Shown here: positions 1 to 10,099 of the stretch, one piece after another | Numbering within the stretch: the stretch's first letter is position 1 | Layout: every line of letters starts with the position of its first letter | Assembly (NCBI RefSeq): GCF_019320115.1 | Contig: NC_089581.1 | Location: 96,195,316-96,259,315, forward strand | Length of the DNA: 64,000 nt | From: Miscanthus floridulus | Lineage: Eukaryota; Streptophyta; Magnoliopsida; Poales; Poaceae | Direction: 5' to 3' | The notes under the pieces: model-generated | The model's database searches: none | Told to the model about the DNA's origin: nothing | What the model saw: only the letters and a program-made list of their open reading frames with translations | Position numbers and translations under genes: made by a program

Positions 1-2
1 GA

Positions 3-1554
3 TTAGGATGGTTCAAAGAGATTGGGATAGTCAGTTCTCAGATCTTCCTCTCTTTCCCACGTTGCCTCATCCACTGAGTGTCTGTTCCACTGAACCTTGC
101 ACATTCTTATTATTTTGCTCCTTGTGATTCTCTCCGCTGTTTCCAAGATTTTCACTGGATACTCTTTGTATGATAGATCCCCTCGGATATCCAGTTCTTC
201 CAAAGGTAGTTATTCCTCAGGTACTCTCAAACATTTCTTAAGTTGTGACACATGGAAGACATCATGAACACCTGAGAGCTGCTCTGGTAATTCTAGCTGG
301 TAGGCAACTTCTCCTCTCCTGTTAATGATCTTGAATGGTCCCACATACCTGGGTGACAACTTTCCCTTGGTATGGAATCTCTTTACTCCTTTCATAGGTG
401 AAACTTTGAGATAGACAAAATCACCAATTTCAAATGCCAAATCTCTTCTCCTTGTGTCCGCATAGCTTTTCTGTCGGGACTGTGCAACCTTTAGGTTTTG
501 CCTTATTGTTTGCACTTGTTTTTCTGCTAGTTGCAGAACATCTAGTCCAAAGACTTGGCTTTCCCCCATTTGATTCCAAAACAATGGTGTTCTGCATTTT
601 CTGCCATACAATGCCTCAAACGGTGCCATTTTAAGACTCTTTTGGTAGCTATTATTGTAGGAGAATTCGGCATAAGGTAAACACTTATCCCAACTTGTCC
701 CATACTGCAGAGCACAAGCTCTTAGAATATCCTCTAAGATCTGATTTGTCCTTTCGATCTGTCCATCTGTTTGAGGATGGTAAGCTGAGCTGAAGTTCAA
801 CTTCGTATCCATTGACTCATGCAATTTCTACCAAAAATGTGATGTGAACTGTGTACCCCTATCCGAAACAATCTTCTTTGGTACACCATGTAAACATACA
901 ATCCTTTCCATATATAACTCTGCTAACTTTGCACTCGAATAAGTTACCTTGACCGGAATGAAATGGGCCACTTTTGTCAATCGGTCAACAATCACCCAGA
1001 TAGAGTCAAATCCTCTCTGTGTACGGGGTAATCCAACTATAAAGTCCATTCCAACTTCTTCCCATTTCCACTCAGGTATCGTCATAGGCTGTAGTAACCC
1101 TGCTGGCCTCTGATGTTCTGCTTTCACTCTTTGGCACGTGTCACATATAGCCACATGTTCTGCTACGTCTCTCTTTAGTCCATACCACCAGTACCTCTCT
1201 TTAAGATCAAGATACATTTTAGTACTTCTTGGGTGTATGGAATAGGCTGAGTCATGAGCTTCCCTCAAGATAGACTCCCTAATAGATTTTACTTCTAGCA
1301 CACAAATCCTTTTACCGAACCATACTGTCCCTTGATCATCCATATGGAATCCTAGGGCTTTACCAATCACTATACGCTCTGCAATATCCTTGATCCTCTC
1401 ATCACCCATCTGTCCTTTACGAATCTCTTGTTCCAGAGTGGATTCTACCTCTAACTCCATGGTGTTGGCCACAATACCCAAATTCAAGTATTTGAACTCC
1501 TCACACAACTCTTCAGGTAGTTGAGTTGTATAGGCCATGTTCACATAACTCCTT
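3..1554 (-). pseudogene. Integrase with chromodomain (Tekay-type pol, C-terminal part)
   Basis: Integrase domain of the polyprotein. In order: the HHCC zinc module ending CDTCQRVK (near 1135-1160), the catalytic core with MDFIVGLP (first Asp near 1040), VSDRGTQF (second Asp near 855) and the QTDGQIERTN segment with the catalytic Glu, then a GPF-type module (YVGPFKI), and last a chromodomain containing KVQWNRHSVDEATWE near 60-110. Chromodomain integrases tether new insertions to modified histones. A TAG at 828-830 and a TAA at 210-212 interrupt the frame; the first sits where relatives have Gln. The true end of pol is the TAA at 3-5. Family call is certain; activity is ruled out for this copy. 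Confidence 0.92.
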
Positions 1555-2825
1555 CTACTTAAGGCATCTGCTACAATGTTAGCCTTTCCCGGGTGATAGT
1601 GAATATCCAAGTCATAATCCTTGATTAACTCAAGCCATCTTCATTGCCTCAGATTCAAATCTAACTGTGTGAATATATACTTTAGACTCTTATGGTCCGT
1701 ATAAATCTCACACTTATGACCAATCAGGTAGTGCCTCCATATCTTAAGAGCATGCACCACAGCTGCCAATTCCAGATCATGAGTCGGATAATTTAGCTCA
1801 TGTTTTCTCAGCTGTCTAGATGTGTAGGCAACAACTCTGCCTTCTTGCATAAGAACACCTCCTAGACCTTGCCGTGAGGCATCACAATAGATAGAGAAAC
1901 TTTTGGTGAGATCAGGTAAGATGAGCACTGGAGCAGAAGTCAGTCTCTTCTTCAACTCCTCAAAACTGTCCTGGCATTGTTTAGTCCATACAAATTTGGC
2001 ATTCTTCTCCAACAACGCAGTCATGGGCTTGGCTAACTTAGAGAATCCCTCGATGAATCTCCTATAATACCTAGCCATACCTAGGAAACTCCGAATCTCA
2101 CTAACATCCTTAGGTGGCTTCCAACTCAACACATCTCTAACCTTCTTGGGATCTACTGCTACTCCTCCATTAGAGATTACGTGGCCAAGGAAAGATACTT
2201 CTTTTAACCAGAACTCACATTTGCTGAACTTGGCATAAAGTTGATGTTCTCTAAGCTTTTGCAACACCAATCTCAAATGCCCTTCATGTTCTTCTTCATT
2301 CTTAGAGTACACTAGTATGTCATCAATGAACACGACGACAAACTTATCAAGGTACTCCATGAATACTTTGTTCATCAAATACATGAAGTAGGCAGGTGCA
2401 TTAGTCAGACCAAAAGACATGACTGTGAACTCATACAGTCCATAGTGGGTCACAAAGGTGGTCTTGGGGATGTCAGTACGCCTTATCCTCAACTGATGGT
2501 AACCAGATCGAAGATCAATCTTGGAAAACACACAAGCCCCTTTCAATTGGTCAAATAGGTCATCAATTCTAGGCAATGGGTACTTGTTCTTAATTGTGAC
2601 CTCATTAAGTGACCTGTAGTCTATGCACATCCTTTGTGTACCATCCTTCTTTTCTACAAACAGTACTGGTGCACCCCATGGTGATGAACTAGGTTGAACA
2701 TAACCCTTATCTAGCAATTCCCTTAGTTGTTTCTTAAGTTCTGCTAATTCATTCACTCCCATTCTATAGGGTCTCTTAGCTATGGGTGCAGTTCCAGGTA
2801 AAAGTTCAATTATAAACTCGATGTC
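1555..2825 (-). pseudogene. Reverse transcriptase and RNase H (Tekay-type pol)
   Basis: The reverse transcriptase shows [33 protein letters not shown] and the catalytic FIDD box in [13 protein letters not shown] (near 2310-2340). It runs on into a Ty3-type RNase H with the first Asp in [11 protein letters not shown] (near 1890) and later [10 protein letters not shown]. It converts genomic RNA into cDNA in the cytoplasmic particle and removes the RNA strand. A TAA at 2826-2828 separates it from protease, and a TGA at 1641-1643 falls inside RNase H, where the flanking residues RQ*RWLELI point to a mutated CGA arginine codon. All pieces are in the same frame, so the gene needs no frameshift between gag and pol. 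Confidence 0.93.
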
Positions 2826-2828
2826 TTA

Positions 2829-3389
2829 GTCAGGTGGCATACCTGGCAATTCCTCGGGAAAGACATCCGAGTATTCATTTGCTATCCTTATATCTTCTAA
2901 GGTTGCGCCCTCCAACTGATTAACCTGATAGATTTCTGTAGCAGACTGAGTTGCCACAAACACCACTTCTTCTCCAGTTGAAGTGATAAGATTCACCGAG
3001 CTATTACCACAATTAATAACTGCTTTCTGCAACCTTAGCCAATCCATACCCAAGATGACATCGATACCGGTGGAATTTATGACTACAAGATTTGCTTGAA
3101 ATTCTACCCCCCTTATGCTGAGACTAGCAGCTAAGCATATCCACTCTGCTTTCATTACCCCACCAGGTGAGCTTACTAACATGTGTTTCTTCATAACACT
3201 TACTGGAATACCATGCTTCTTTATGAATGTGTATGTTATGAAGGAATGCGAAGCACCAGAATCAAAAAGTACTGTAGCTGAGTTTGAGTTGACCGGAAAC
3301 GTACCGATCACCACATCCGGTGCCTCCTGAGCTGTTTCAACAGTAACATGGTTCACCTTTCCCCGAACGTAGTTCTGCTGTGAGTTAGT
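2829..3389 (-). pseudogene. Aspartic protease domain (Tekay-type)
   Basis: Retropepsin-like domain C-terminal to the zinc knuckle in the same frame. The active-site loop VLFDSGASHSF has its Asp codon at 3261-3263, and the downstream VILGMDWL is the usual flap/C-terminal signature of plant Ty3 proteases. It would process the gag-pol polyprotein after particle assembly. The linker at the end reads EELPGMPPD and meets the TAA at 2826. It belongs to the single 4403-to-3 reading frame and has no separate start. Confidence 0.9.
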
Positions 3390-4403
3390 CTTCTTGGGGC
3401 ATCTATTAGAGTAATGTCCCGGCTCTCCACAATTGAAGCACTTGTTGTCATTAACTGCATTTGGCGCTTTTGGTGCGCTATTCCTCTGCGGAGCATTGGG
3501 GGCATTATTCCTCACTGGTACATTGTTGGGTTGCTGCTGGCGCTGAGCTGGTGCCTTGTACTGCTGTTGCTGCTGCTGTGCACGCTGCTGCTGCTGGTTG
3601 CGGTTGAGACCTGTCTGACCTTGATAGCGCTGCTGAGGTTGAGTTTGTTGAGGGTTGGTACGGAAGCGAGAGTTGCTCCCAGATTGCTGTCCTTGAAATT
3701 TTCTCTTCTTGTCCTCCATCTGGCGGCGCTTGTTCTCAATCACTAAAGCTTTGTCCACCAGCTGCTAGAAGTTAGCAAAGGTATGGGACAACAGCTGGTA
3801 CTGGAGACCATCATTCAAGCCCTCCATAAACAGTTCCTGCCTCTTTCCATCCTCGTCTACCTCAGTAGGTGCATACCGTGACAATTGTATAAACTTGTCA
3901 CGATATTCAGCAACAGTCATGCCCCCCTGCTTGAGAGCCAAGAACTCCTTCTTCTTCAGCTTCATCAGTCCTGCAGGCACGTGATGAGTGCGAAAGGCAC
4001 TGCGGAACTCAGCCCAAGTGATGGGATTAGCTTCGGTGTGGCCGAAGCGGAATGAGTCCCACCAATCCTGTGCAGCTCCCTGCAACTGTCCAGAAGCATA
4101 TAAAACTTTCTCCCTATCATCACATTGGGCAATCTCCAGTTGCCTCTCTATGGCACGTAGCCAGTCATCAGCTTGGAGTGGATCGGCAGAGTGCTTGAAC
4201 ACAGGTGGGTGTCCTTTCAGAAACTCTCCCCTCTTATCCCTGACATGAGGGGGTGCATTTCCATTCCCTTGCCCCATGTTCTGCATGTTCTGGGCCATCT
4301 GCTGTAGCAACTGGGTCTGCATCATCATCAGCTGCTCCATGGAGACTGGGGGTGGTGGTGGCGGTTCCTCGCCTCCCTGGTTGTTCCTCCTGGTGTTCAC
4401 CAT
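3390..4403 (-). pseudogene. Gag (capsid and CCHC nucleocapsid), Tekay-type
   Basis: Gag begins with a proline-rich leader; I choose the Met of MVNTRRNN at 4403 over an upstream in-frame Met at 4418 because that motif is the usual start of plant Ty3 gag proteins. The capsid core holds ADDWLRAIERQLEI and AAQDWWDSF (the Retrotrans_gag fold). A TAG at 3765-3767 interrupts it between FANF and QLVDKALVIENK, where relatives have Gln. A Gln/Asn-rich stretch follows, then a single zinc knuckle CFNCGEPGHYSNRC at 3399-3440. It would package RNA and build the particle. Codon reading continues without a break into protease. Confidence 0.92.
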
Positions 4404-4418
4404 CTGTAGAGGCATCAT

Positions 4419-5145
4419 ATAAGTCTCATATGTCCAAGCATATAACTCTTACAAGATACTGGTGTAACAAGAGTAGGTGTAGACAAGAGATATATGTAGG
4501 GTATGCAAGAAGATATTTGTTCTGAATTTTTCCAGCGAGTTGGATAGCAGCAGTGCTGTAAAACGAGAATATCTCAGTCTCTGTTTATCATATGATTGCG
4601 TAGCATACCTTTCTGGAAAGCTTATGAAATTCTCTACAACTTTCGTTTAGATTACTTTTTCAGATTCCAACGTTTACTTAGTCAAATTCAGACGATAAGA
4701 AATACTGTTCCGGAATCCTGACAGCACAGAAACCTCGACTTACAACAGTTGTATCTCACAATTTGTAATAGCTATTGAGGTGATTCCAGAGCTAGAAGAA
4801 AGATGTTGAAGTCTACTTATCTCCATAAAAATTTCATGACCTTTGAGTATCTAGATTATGAGATATGAACTGATAAAGACAGACTGTTCCGAAAGATACA
4901 GAATGGACAGCATGATAAAACGAAACCCAACTATTTATTCATAATATCCCTAAACCTTAACCTTAACTAAATGACCGTGGACATGCCCACAAGTCATCAC
5001 AATCATATCAAAGATCCAAATCAAACATTATTCATAATGATAAACATCCAACCATGCAACTAACACTTGTCCAACCATTAAAAGAAAGAAACTAAATACT
5101 CTCTCGCGTAGCTACGCGTGCTTATTACATATTTTTAAGACTCTC
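4419..5145 (-). other. Non-coding spacer between the upstream ORF and gag
   Basis: An AT-rich segment of about 0.7 kb inside the Tekay-type element between ORF0 and gag. I see no open frame of note, no LTR end and no clear repeat in it. It is probably untranslated leader or an intron-like spacer of the genomic RNA. Confidence 0.6.
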
Positions 5146-6207
5146 CTATGGGTACGGGTCGATGGTGGTGCTGGTGCTGGGGTCTCTAGACTCTCCTCTG
5201 GTCCTCGAGGGTGACTGAGCGGGTACTCTTGAGTCTTCCACATCTGGACCTCCTAGCTGCTGCTTCAGTGTAGCGTTCTCACGAGCCAGTTGCATGTAGG
5301 CCCTCCCCATGACATCGAGCTCATCCAGGGCCTGATCCAAGTCAGTGTGGGTCTCAACCAAGCACAACAGGGTAGGCCTCAGCCTTAGGTTCGCCTCTCC
5401 AAGTGGTGTAGCGATGTTGCACGTAGACTGTCCGCTCCGACGGTGGGGGAGATAGCGGTCATCCTCCCAGGCGATGTCGTCGAAGTGACGGTCGTGGTTG
5501 ACCATCAACGCCTGTCGAGCTGCATCCCTGATGACGGCCGCATGTGTGAGCCATGCAGTGGTGGCACGGTGGATGTAGCGCACCCGAGTCCCCTCTCGGA
5601 TGTACACTTCTGTCTCCCAGAAGCCGGTGTAGTCGGGGTGGGTCCAATGCTCCATCCTGTACTGAACAGTGCCTCCAGGGTGGTAGCGATGCACAAGTGC
5701 GAGAAGCCTAGGGTGGTAGTAGCCATCACTCTCCACGTCGTAGTGGATCTCCGCAGTCCATCCCTGAGCCAACGGTGCATTGTGATCATCATCTTTGTCA
5801 TCATCCCCATCGTCTCCACCGTCTCCATCGTCTCCATCGTCTCCACCATCTCCACCGTCTCCACCATTACCTCCATCAGCATTAGAATCATCAGAACCAT
5901 CTCCATCATCGGGGTCACCTGCTCCCTCCTAGCCACCTTGTTCCTGTACTTCCTCAGGATCTTCCTCAGACTCCTCTATCTCAATAGGTCCCTCGAACAT
6001 GGGTCCCTCCTCTGTTTCTTCATCCATCGGATCCTCCAACAAGTCCTCTAGAGGTTCCCCCATGGGTACCTCCATAGGTGGTTCCTCCTCTTGGTTCCTC
6101 AGAGCTTCCACCAGATGTGCCAGGACACGCTTGCCCAAAGTGAACCTGGTCCTCCTGGTGGGCATCGAAATGGTCCTCTTGTGCGTGGTCAGCTTGGTAC
6201 GGGCCAT
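5146..6207 (-). pseudogene. Extra ORF upstream of gag (ORF0-like), one stop
   Basis: One frame of 353 codons runs from the Met at 6207 to the stop at 5146 with one internal TAG at 5929-5931. The N-terminal third is basic (MARTKLTTHKRTISM) and then acidic. The middle is a Gly/Asp run (about 5770-5910). The C-terminal half contains WTAEIHYDVESDGYYHPRL and a short heptad-like segment near its end. Position between primer site and gag, on the sense strand, matches the 'orf0' reported for rice RIRE3/RIRE8-type elements (recalled, not checked). I cannot assign a fold or function. Codons around the stop (GG*EGAG) fit a CAG to TAG change. Confidence 0.6.
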
Positions 6208-6368
6208 CTATAAGAATGAAAAGGTTGAGTATTAGAACAAAATAATTTTTGGCAATAGATAAAGAACAGAATATAAGCAAAAATTTTATAGCAAATTAAA
6301 GTAGTAAAATAAAGATAATGTGATCCTAGAAACGTCCATTTCTAACTAGGTTGTTCGTCCTACAGTCA

Positions 6369-6386
6369 GTTATAGCTCCGATACCA
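6369..6386 (-). promoter_or_regulatory. Primer binding site, initiator-methionine tRNA type
   Basis: Read on the minus strand this is TGGTATCGGAGCTATAAC, three bases inside the 5' LTR end. The usual plant PBS complementary to tRNA-iMet starts TGGTATCAGAGC, so there is one mismatch in the first 12 bases. Confidence 0.85.
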
Positions 6387-7926
6387 ATTTGTCGCACCCA
6401 ATTTTGCAAAGCAAAACCAAGTACTCATATATGTGCGCCCAGGATGTCCAAACACACACATATATCACAAATTGTAGTAGTATCAAAGTAAAGTACTTAT
6501 TACATCGTATATCTCATCATAAAGTTAAATACAAAGTTTGCTCGAAGGCAATATTATTACAAACACAGCGGAAAAACTAGCCCAACTGCCACAGGGACTC
6601 CAACTGGTGAACTTCTTCCTAGTAGTCCTGGACATCCTCTGGAAACTCTTCATATCCATTATCTGTTACCCATCCGGGATTTTCATTTGATATAAAGCAA
6701 GTGTAAGCTCACCATGCTTAGCAAGTATAACAAAAGGGATCTATGAGGCTCAAATAGGCTTGACACTGTTTGACTACGGTTCGCAATTTTAGTTGATCAA
6801 TTTTTAGCAACCTGAATTACTACTTTAATGAACAGTCCCAATTCCCAAGTGGTATTAAAGTATCATCCAGCTTTGTCTCAATTCCCAACCATCCATCATA
6901 TACAGTAACCACTAATCTCGAAGGATCCAGACCGCTCGTATCCGTGAGCACGACTGTTATAACAGGTCAATTATTTCTGCAGAAATTGTACATCTTTACC
7001 CACCGAGCCATGATTCCCAATGTCGGGGTTCGCGAGACCCACTACACCTCTTCCTAGGAAGTGTGGCAGAGTTTCACTATGAAACCCTTAGCTAGTTGCA
7101 CTAACAAATCGTAGCTACAAAGGAATGGCACACGTGGGCATCGCAGCACGGTGCACACCCTAACAGAAAAAGGAAAGATACCCTCTTACCCCTTACTGGA
7201 GCTACAGACGAGCTAGTACAAACTAGATAATAGGTTAAAGTCAGAGCCATTTGACACTCGGGGTTGTACGGTCCCACCTGGGTTGCCGCTTCAGGATAAA
7301 GTCCTTATAGAGAGGCACTAGAGTACTCAACCCCGTACTCTAGCCCCCTATCTGTTGCTAAAAGCTCCATTTTATCACATTGCATATAGTCTTTAAATAT
7401 GTTTAACAATTACTTCATGTTAAGCACTGCAGCATCTATCCAAAATGCCTACCCAATAAACCCAGGTATCAAGGATATGTGGTACAATGAATCATCTAGG
7501 TAAAGTCCTTAAAGGCAATTCAAATTAAACTCATGCATGAATGTAAGTTGTAATAGTTCATAGGTAACAAGGGGCCTTTGGTACACTTGCCTTCCTCAAA
7601 GTCGTCCTGGGAATACTGCTGATCCTGCTGGGGGTCCTCAGTCACCTCGAATGGCTCACCCTCTAATCGTGATCCAATTATCAATCAAGCATCATTCCAA
7701 TCATTACATGCATACAAGATAGAACTCTATTAGAACAGTACACCAAACAGAGAAACCATATGTTGAAAAGCTTACAGATCTGTTCTACGCATTTCTATGA
7801 ACACATGAGCGAAAGAATCACTCAAATCGGACTTAAAACGTGAAAGTTATGCATGAAATAAGATGTAATGGCAATTCTGTAAATAAACTAACCTATTTTT
7901 GAATTAAAATAATTAAAAATCTGAAT

Positions 7927-8637
7927 TTAAATGAAATCTGGACCGGGCTTACTTTTTCTGGAAACTTCAGGGACTTGAATGAATAAAAATAGGACTAAAT
8001 AAAAATTAGTTTGAACTAGACTGGACCGCAGGTTGATTTCTGGAAAAGCGGGGGCTTTTCTGCAAAACATGCACGGCTGAACGGATGTTGACTGCAGGTT
8101 GACTAGGGATGCTGACGGGTCGACATGTGGCGTCACAGGATTGGTGCGGTGTGCCACGTGGCTCTGTGGACCGGCTGACGCGGTGGTGTGGACCGGGTCT
8201 ACGGCCCACGGTGGACCGATCACTTGACCTGAAGGGGTATCTAATCGTGGCCGTTCAAAATAGATCCGATGGCGCAGGGCGCGTGCGGGTGAAACCGGCG
8301 GCTGCACTTCGTCTCCGGCGAGGGCGCCATGGCCGGCGGCGTCGGGCGCTCGCGGATGTGGCGTTCTAGCACACGAAGCAGCGAAAGGAAGGCATAGGAA
8401 GACGGAGGAGCTCACCGTGAGGCTTCTGGAGGTGGTTGCGGCATTCGGGACGAGCTCTAGACATGGTGTCGATGGCGGCGGGGCTCTGGAGAGAGAAAGA
8501 GAGCGTGGGTGAGGGCATAGCCGGGCAAAACAGTGCCAAAATGCGAAATGGGATGTACCTACAGGCGTGGGAAGATCCGGCGAAACTTCGGGTGGCCTTG
8601 GCGTCGGCGTTCGTGCTCGGAAGGGGGAGGCTCTCAC
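7927..8637 (-). other. Open frame in the LTR just downstream of its TATA box
   Basis: An uninterrupted 236-codon frame starts about 60 bases downstream of the LTR TATA box, so it would be the first long frame on the element's transcript. The product is Pro/Arg/Ser-rich in its first half with no recognised domain. GC-rich DNA yields long chance frames, and the opposite strand is also open (8436-9197), so this may be fortuitous. A splice-donor-like CACG/GTGAGC (donor on the minus strand near 8420) lies inside it. Confidence 0.25.
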
Positions 8638-8698
8638 CGGCGGCGGTGGCTCTCGGTAGCGGGCAAAGGTGGGGAGAGAAGGTGGGGTTGGCTCAGGG

Positions 8699-8705
8699 TT
8701 TTATA
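8699..8705 (-). promoter_or_regulatory. LTR TATA box
   Basis: The minus strand reads CCTATAAAACCC, a good plant TATA box inside the LTR, about 715 bases from the LTR 5' end. Initiation would be expected near 8665-8675. Confidence 0.6.
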
Positions 8706-9419
8706 GGCCGGGTGTGCGCGGAAATAAGGAAGGGAAGCAGGGAGGGGCTCGGCACCTTCCAAACGGCGCCGGTGACTTTCCATCGGGGACGCGCCATGGC
8801 CGGGCAAAAGAAGGAAGCTCGGGGAAGAAGAAAGGAAAGAGGAAAGGGCGCTGACCGGTGGGGCCGGAGCGCAGCGAGAGAGAAAGGGAGAGGGCGAGCA
8901 ACGCGGGTGAAGCCAAGCAGGCCACAGTGGCGTGCCGTCGCGCGAAGCGGGCCGCAGCGAAGCGTGCGCGCGCGTGGGTGGCTAGCTGGGCCGCGTGCGG
9001 TGCGGGCCGGCGCGGAAAAGAAACAGCGGGCCCAAGCGAGCAGGCCACGCGGTGCAGTCACGGGCAGGCCGCCAGGACAGGCCAGCGGGAGGAGGAGGGG
9101 GAAGAGGGCCAGGCTAGCTAGGCCAGAAGGTGTCTTTCTCCCTTTTTTTTCAAATCAAAAGTTTATCAAATTCTATTTTCTCCATTTTCATTTTTAAGCC
9201 AAATTCAAATAAGTTTTGAATACAAATTTCAAATCTTCTAGCCCTACACTCAATCGAAACCCATATGACTCGGCATGAATGCAACAAACAAGTTTCTAAA
9301 CTTATAGTTTATTTTATTTATTCAATATTTATTATTTGGCCTAAGTTAAAAATACCTAGAAAATGTAATAAATGCTAAGAATTAATTGCTAATTTGTGGT
9401 AAAAATTTTGGGTGTTACA

Positions 9420-9867
9420 GCGCAGCTGGCCGAATCCGACACCATGGTGGCGGGTAAGATGAATCCCATGAAGGCTTCTTACTCTGACTTCCATTATCTT
9501 CATGTTGACTGTCTTCTTGTTCTCATGATTGTCAGCCCTGACAGCATAGTTGGAATCTCTCCAACTAGCGGCGAATGTGGCCATAGACGCTGTCAATGCA
9601 TGGGGTTCCTCCATCAATGCTTGTCTCCAAGACATCCTAGTCCATGTTTAGGAGATTGCCCTCCATGGCGTTCGTCATGGTACGGCGGTGGCGCTGACCA
9701 TGGCACAAGTCCGAACTAGGTACGAGCTTCATGCCATGGAAATAGGTTTCCCAATGGGCGATGGCCCTAAGGAGCATGGGGACCTGCTTGAAGAATTCAC
9801 CGTGGCAGCGGAGGCTATAGTAGACATCACATCCGCTCAGGATATGGTGAACAAGGTCTTCGACTAG
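9420..9867 (+). pseudogene. Coding remnant of unknown family
   Basis: From 9550 one plus-strand frame reads to a TAG at 9865-9867, broken by a single TAG at 9649-9651. It includes NVAIDAVNAWGSSINA, EIALHGVRHGTAVALTMAQV and FPMGDGPKEHGDLLEEF. The composition looks like real protein and differs from pol. It resembles, from memory, the C-terminal parts of grass retroelement-associated antisense proteins, but I cannot confirm that. An AT-rich 3' UTR-like stretch follows to about 9935. The Tekay-type LTR ends at 9419, so that element probably inserted into this sequence. Confidence 0.4.
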
Positions 9868-9935
9868 TCTGTATTTAAGATAAATCAATGAATGAAGACT
9901 CCTATTCTTTTATGACTGTGTTTCAATGCAATGCC

Positions 9936-10057
9936 TTCATCATGTACCTAACAGATGGCTTTCATCATTAGAACAGAGAACAGATGGCAGCGATTACACT
10001 GATTAGAACAGAGAACAGATGGCTTTCATCTATTTTGAACGGCCACGATTAGATACC
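9936..10057. other. Patchwork filler DNA at the 5' breakpoint of element B
   Basis: Short blocks present once in the adjacent B sequence (10058-10110) recur here in scrambled order: CATCATGTACCTAACAGATGG, GCAGCGATTACACTGAT and AACAGAGAACA. Bases 10028-10057 are a perfect 30-base inverted copy of 8236-8265 in the neighbouring Tekay-type LTR. This is the pattern expected of break repair with repeated template switching. Confidence 0.75.
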
Positions 10058-10099
10058 TTTCATCATGTACCTAACAGATGGCAGCGATTACACTGATCG

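Larger units (their letters stand above)
1..9419 (-). mobile_element. Tekay-type Ty3/gypsy chromovirus, 3' end outside window
   Basis: A minus-strand LTR retrotransposon reads right to left: 5' LTR (9419 to 6390), tRNA primer site, an extra ORF, gag with CCHC knuckle, protease, reverse transcriptase, RNase H, integrase and a C-terminal chromodomain that stops at position 3. The order RT-RNase H-integrase is that of Ty3/gypsy. The chromodomain, the very long LTR and the methionine-type primer site fit the Tekay/Del clade. The 3' LTR must lie left of the window. The element is inactive: gag-pol is broken by five in-frame stops, but I found no frameshift. Its right flank (from 9420) is a coding remnant that is not part of the element. 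Confidence 0.93.
6390..9419 (-). repeat. 5' LTR (3.03 kb) of the Tekay-type element
   Basis: On the minus strand the LTR begins TGTAACACCC (9419) and ends GGGTGCGACA (6390), directly followed by the primer site. The TG...CA ends are intact. The part from about 8100 to 9130 is very GC-rich, and the rest is AT-rich. A TATA box at 8699-8705 suggests U3 covers roughly 9419-8670. The partner LTR is outside the window, so age cannot be estimated from here. Confidence 0.9.

Noticed and set aside
5443..6051. 202-codon plus-strand frame with Ile/Val/Ser/Thr repeats
   Set aside because: Complement of the Gly/Asp-rich part of ORF0.
8436..9197. 253-codon plus-strand frame, Arg/Gly/Ala-rich
   Set aside because: GC-rich LTR DNA gives long frames on both strands; no domain, and it is antisense to the LTR promoter.
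9420..9424. Possible TSD of the Tekay-type element (CGCAG)
   Set aside because: The other end of the element is outside the window, so it cannot be tested.
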